From Chitinophagaceae bacterium (GTDB lineage Bacteria; Bacteroidota; Bacteroidia; Chitinophagales; Chitinophagaceae): DNA of 6,966 nucleotides. How positions within the stretch are numbered: position 1 is the stretch's first letter; every line of letters starts with the position of its first letter. The translations under genes and the position numbers were made by a program. Of this stretch, positions 5,995 to 6,966 are shown piece after piece. The stretch spans positions 1-6,966 of the forward strand of contig JANYEU010000431.1 of assembly GCA_025362915.1 (NCBI GenBank), written 5' to 3'. Below the pieces are notes generated by a model that saw only the letters and a program-made list of their open reading frames with translations, was not told the origin of the DNA and did not search any database.

Positions 5995-6966
5995 ATGGAT
6001 AAGAAGCAGCCAGGGATACTTTCCCTGACAGTCATTGTTGGTGCATTAGGTTTTTTCGTAGATGTGTACGACCTATTGTTGTTCAGCATTGTGCGCAAGC
6101 CAAGCCTCAAGGCTCTTGGGCTATCTCCGCAGGAAATATTAAGTAAAGGCGAACTGATTATCAGCATACAGATGATTGGGCTTGTGGTGGGCGGCATTAT
6201 CTGGGGCGTTATTGGCGATAAAAAAGGAAGGTTGAGTGTATTATTCGGTTCAATACTCATTTATTCTTTGGCAAACATTGCGAATGGGATGGTTACCACC
6301 GTGACACAATATACCATCATGCGTTTTATTGCAGGTGTGGGCTTGGCAGGAGAATTGGGTGCAAGCATTACGTTGGTAAGTGAAATGCTGCCCAAGGAAA
6401 AGCGTGGTATCGCTGCTTCCATCATTGCTACGGTAGGCGTTTTTGGTGCAGTTACCGCCTTCTTTGTTTATAAGTTCTTTGGCGATTGGCGTATTTGTTT
6501 TTACATTGGTGGAGGAATGGGGCTTTTGTTATTATTACTCCGTGTAAGCATATTTGAAAGCGGATTGTATGACGAAGTAAAGAAACAAAATGTAGAAAGG
6601 GGTAGCCTGATGATGTTGCTTGGTAGTAAAGACAGGATGCTGCGCTACATGAAAGGCGTATTTATAGGATTGCCTGTGTGGTATGTGATCGGAATCCTCA
6701 TAACTTTCTCGGATGAGTTTGGTAAACGCTTTGGCATTAGTAATATAGATCCCGGACAGGCAATCATGTACCAATATATCGCCATTGGGGTAGGGGATAT
6801 GAGTGCAGGACTGTTGAGCAATTACCTAAAAAGCCGAAAGAAAGCGCTGTTTATTTTCTATGGTATCTGTAGTTTGTTTATCACCCTGTTCTTTATGCAA
6901 AGCGGCGGCAGTGCCACCACCATGTATATATTGATTGCCTGTTTAGGTTTCGGTTCGGGCTTTTCC
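5995..6966 (+). CDS. MFS transporter, N-terminal 324 residues (C-terminus beyond the right edge)
   Basis: I translated this frame by hand: it is open from ATG 5995 to the window edge. It encodes a major facilitator superfamily carrier. TM1 contains FVDVYDLLLFSIV (21-33). The loop 2-3 signature motif A is GVIGDKKGR (71-79). TM4 has motif B, R110 followed by GVGLAGELG (114-122), then SEMLPKEKRG (129-138), a pattern seen in the metabolite:H+ symporter, aromatic-acid:H+ and sugar-porter branches. A central cytoplasmic loop rich in K, R and E lies near 163-200. About eight membrane segments are present, so roughly the last third is missing. The start follows the dedA stop by one base (TAGTATG), suggesting translational coupling and co-transcription. 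Substrate is unknown; an organic acid or small metabolite with protons is the family default. Confidence 0.9.
   Translation, partial: MDKKQPGILSLTVIVGALGFFVDVYDLLLFSIVRKPSLKALGLSPQEILSKGELIISIQMIGLVVGGIIWGVIGDKKGRLSVLFGSILIYSLANIANGMVTTVTQYTIMRFIAGVGLAGELGASITLVSEMLPKEKRGIAASIIATVGVFGAVTAFFVYKFFGDWRICFYIGGGMGLLLLLLRVSIFESGLYDEVKKQNVERGSLMMLLGSKDRMLRYMKGVFIGLPVWYVIGILITFSDEFGKRFGISNIDPGQAIMYQYIAIGVGDMSAGLLSNYLKSRKKALFIFYGICSLFITLFFMQSGGSATTMYILIACLGFGSGFS

Noticed and set aside
5976..6774. Minus-strand frames opposite the MFS gene
   Set aside because: They lie antisense to a continuous MFS coding frame with intact motifs A and B, so they are shadows.

Overview
The window looks like part of a chromosome from the phylum Bacteroidota, probably close to Chitinophagaceae. 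The evidence is a large secreted protein built from the PKD/Ig/BIG_2/SprB-like modules typical of type IX secretion cargo, moderately AT-rich DNA, genes mostly without Shine-Dalgarno sequences, and one TAnnTTTG-type -7 element. The genus assignment is inference only.

Layout. Positions 1-1486 (minus) hold the N-terminal 495 codons of a secreted multidomain adhesin-like protein that runs off the left edge. Positions 1487-1996 are non-coding and contain a symmetric array of 21-bp units in inverted orientation (1690-1819) and a strong intrinsic terminator (1932-1963). Positions 1997-3538 (minus) encode a CAT-type APC amino-acid permease. A 90-bp divergent spacer separates it from a GltP/GltT-type glutamate/aspartate symporter (3629-4864, plus). 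Positions 4865-5309 carry an 18-bp palindrome and a tandem array of 42-bp palindromic repeats (4953-5174), which may belong to a small repeat-peptide gene (4923-5180). A DedA-family membrane protein (5310-5993, plus) follows and is linked by a 1-base gap to an MFS transporter (5995 to the right edge).

Function. The right two thirds of the window is dominated by inner-membrane transport: two amino-acid importers transcribed divergently, then a DedA lipid-transporter-like protein and an MFS carrier that are probably co-transcribed. No enzyme gene in the window points to one pathway, so a common role is not demonstrated.

The least ordinary content is the two intergenic repeat blocks. Their periods are 21 and 42 bp, about two and four helical turns, and each is built from inverted-repeat units. 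The 42-bp array is open in frame on both strands. The three single-base differences among its later units are all synonymous in the plus frame and all missense in the minus frame. Together with an AAAGGA motif before an ATG, this suggests that a 14-residue-repeat peptide could be translated.
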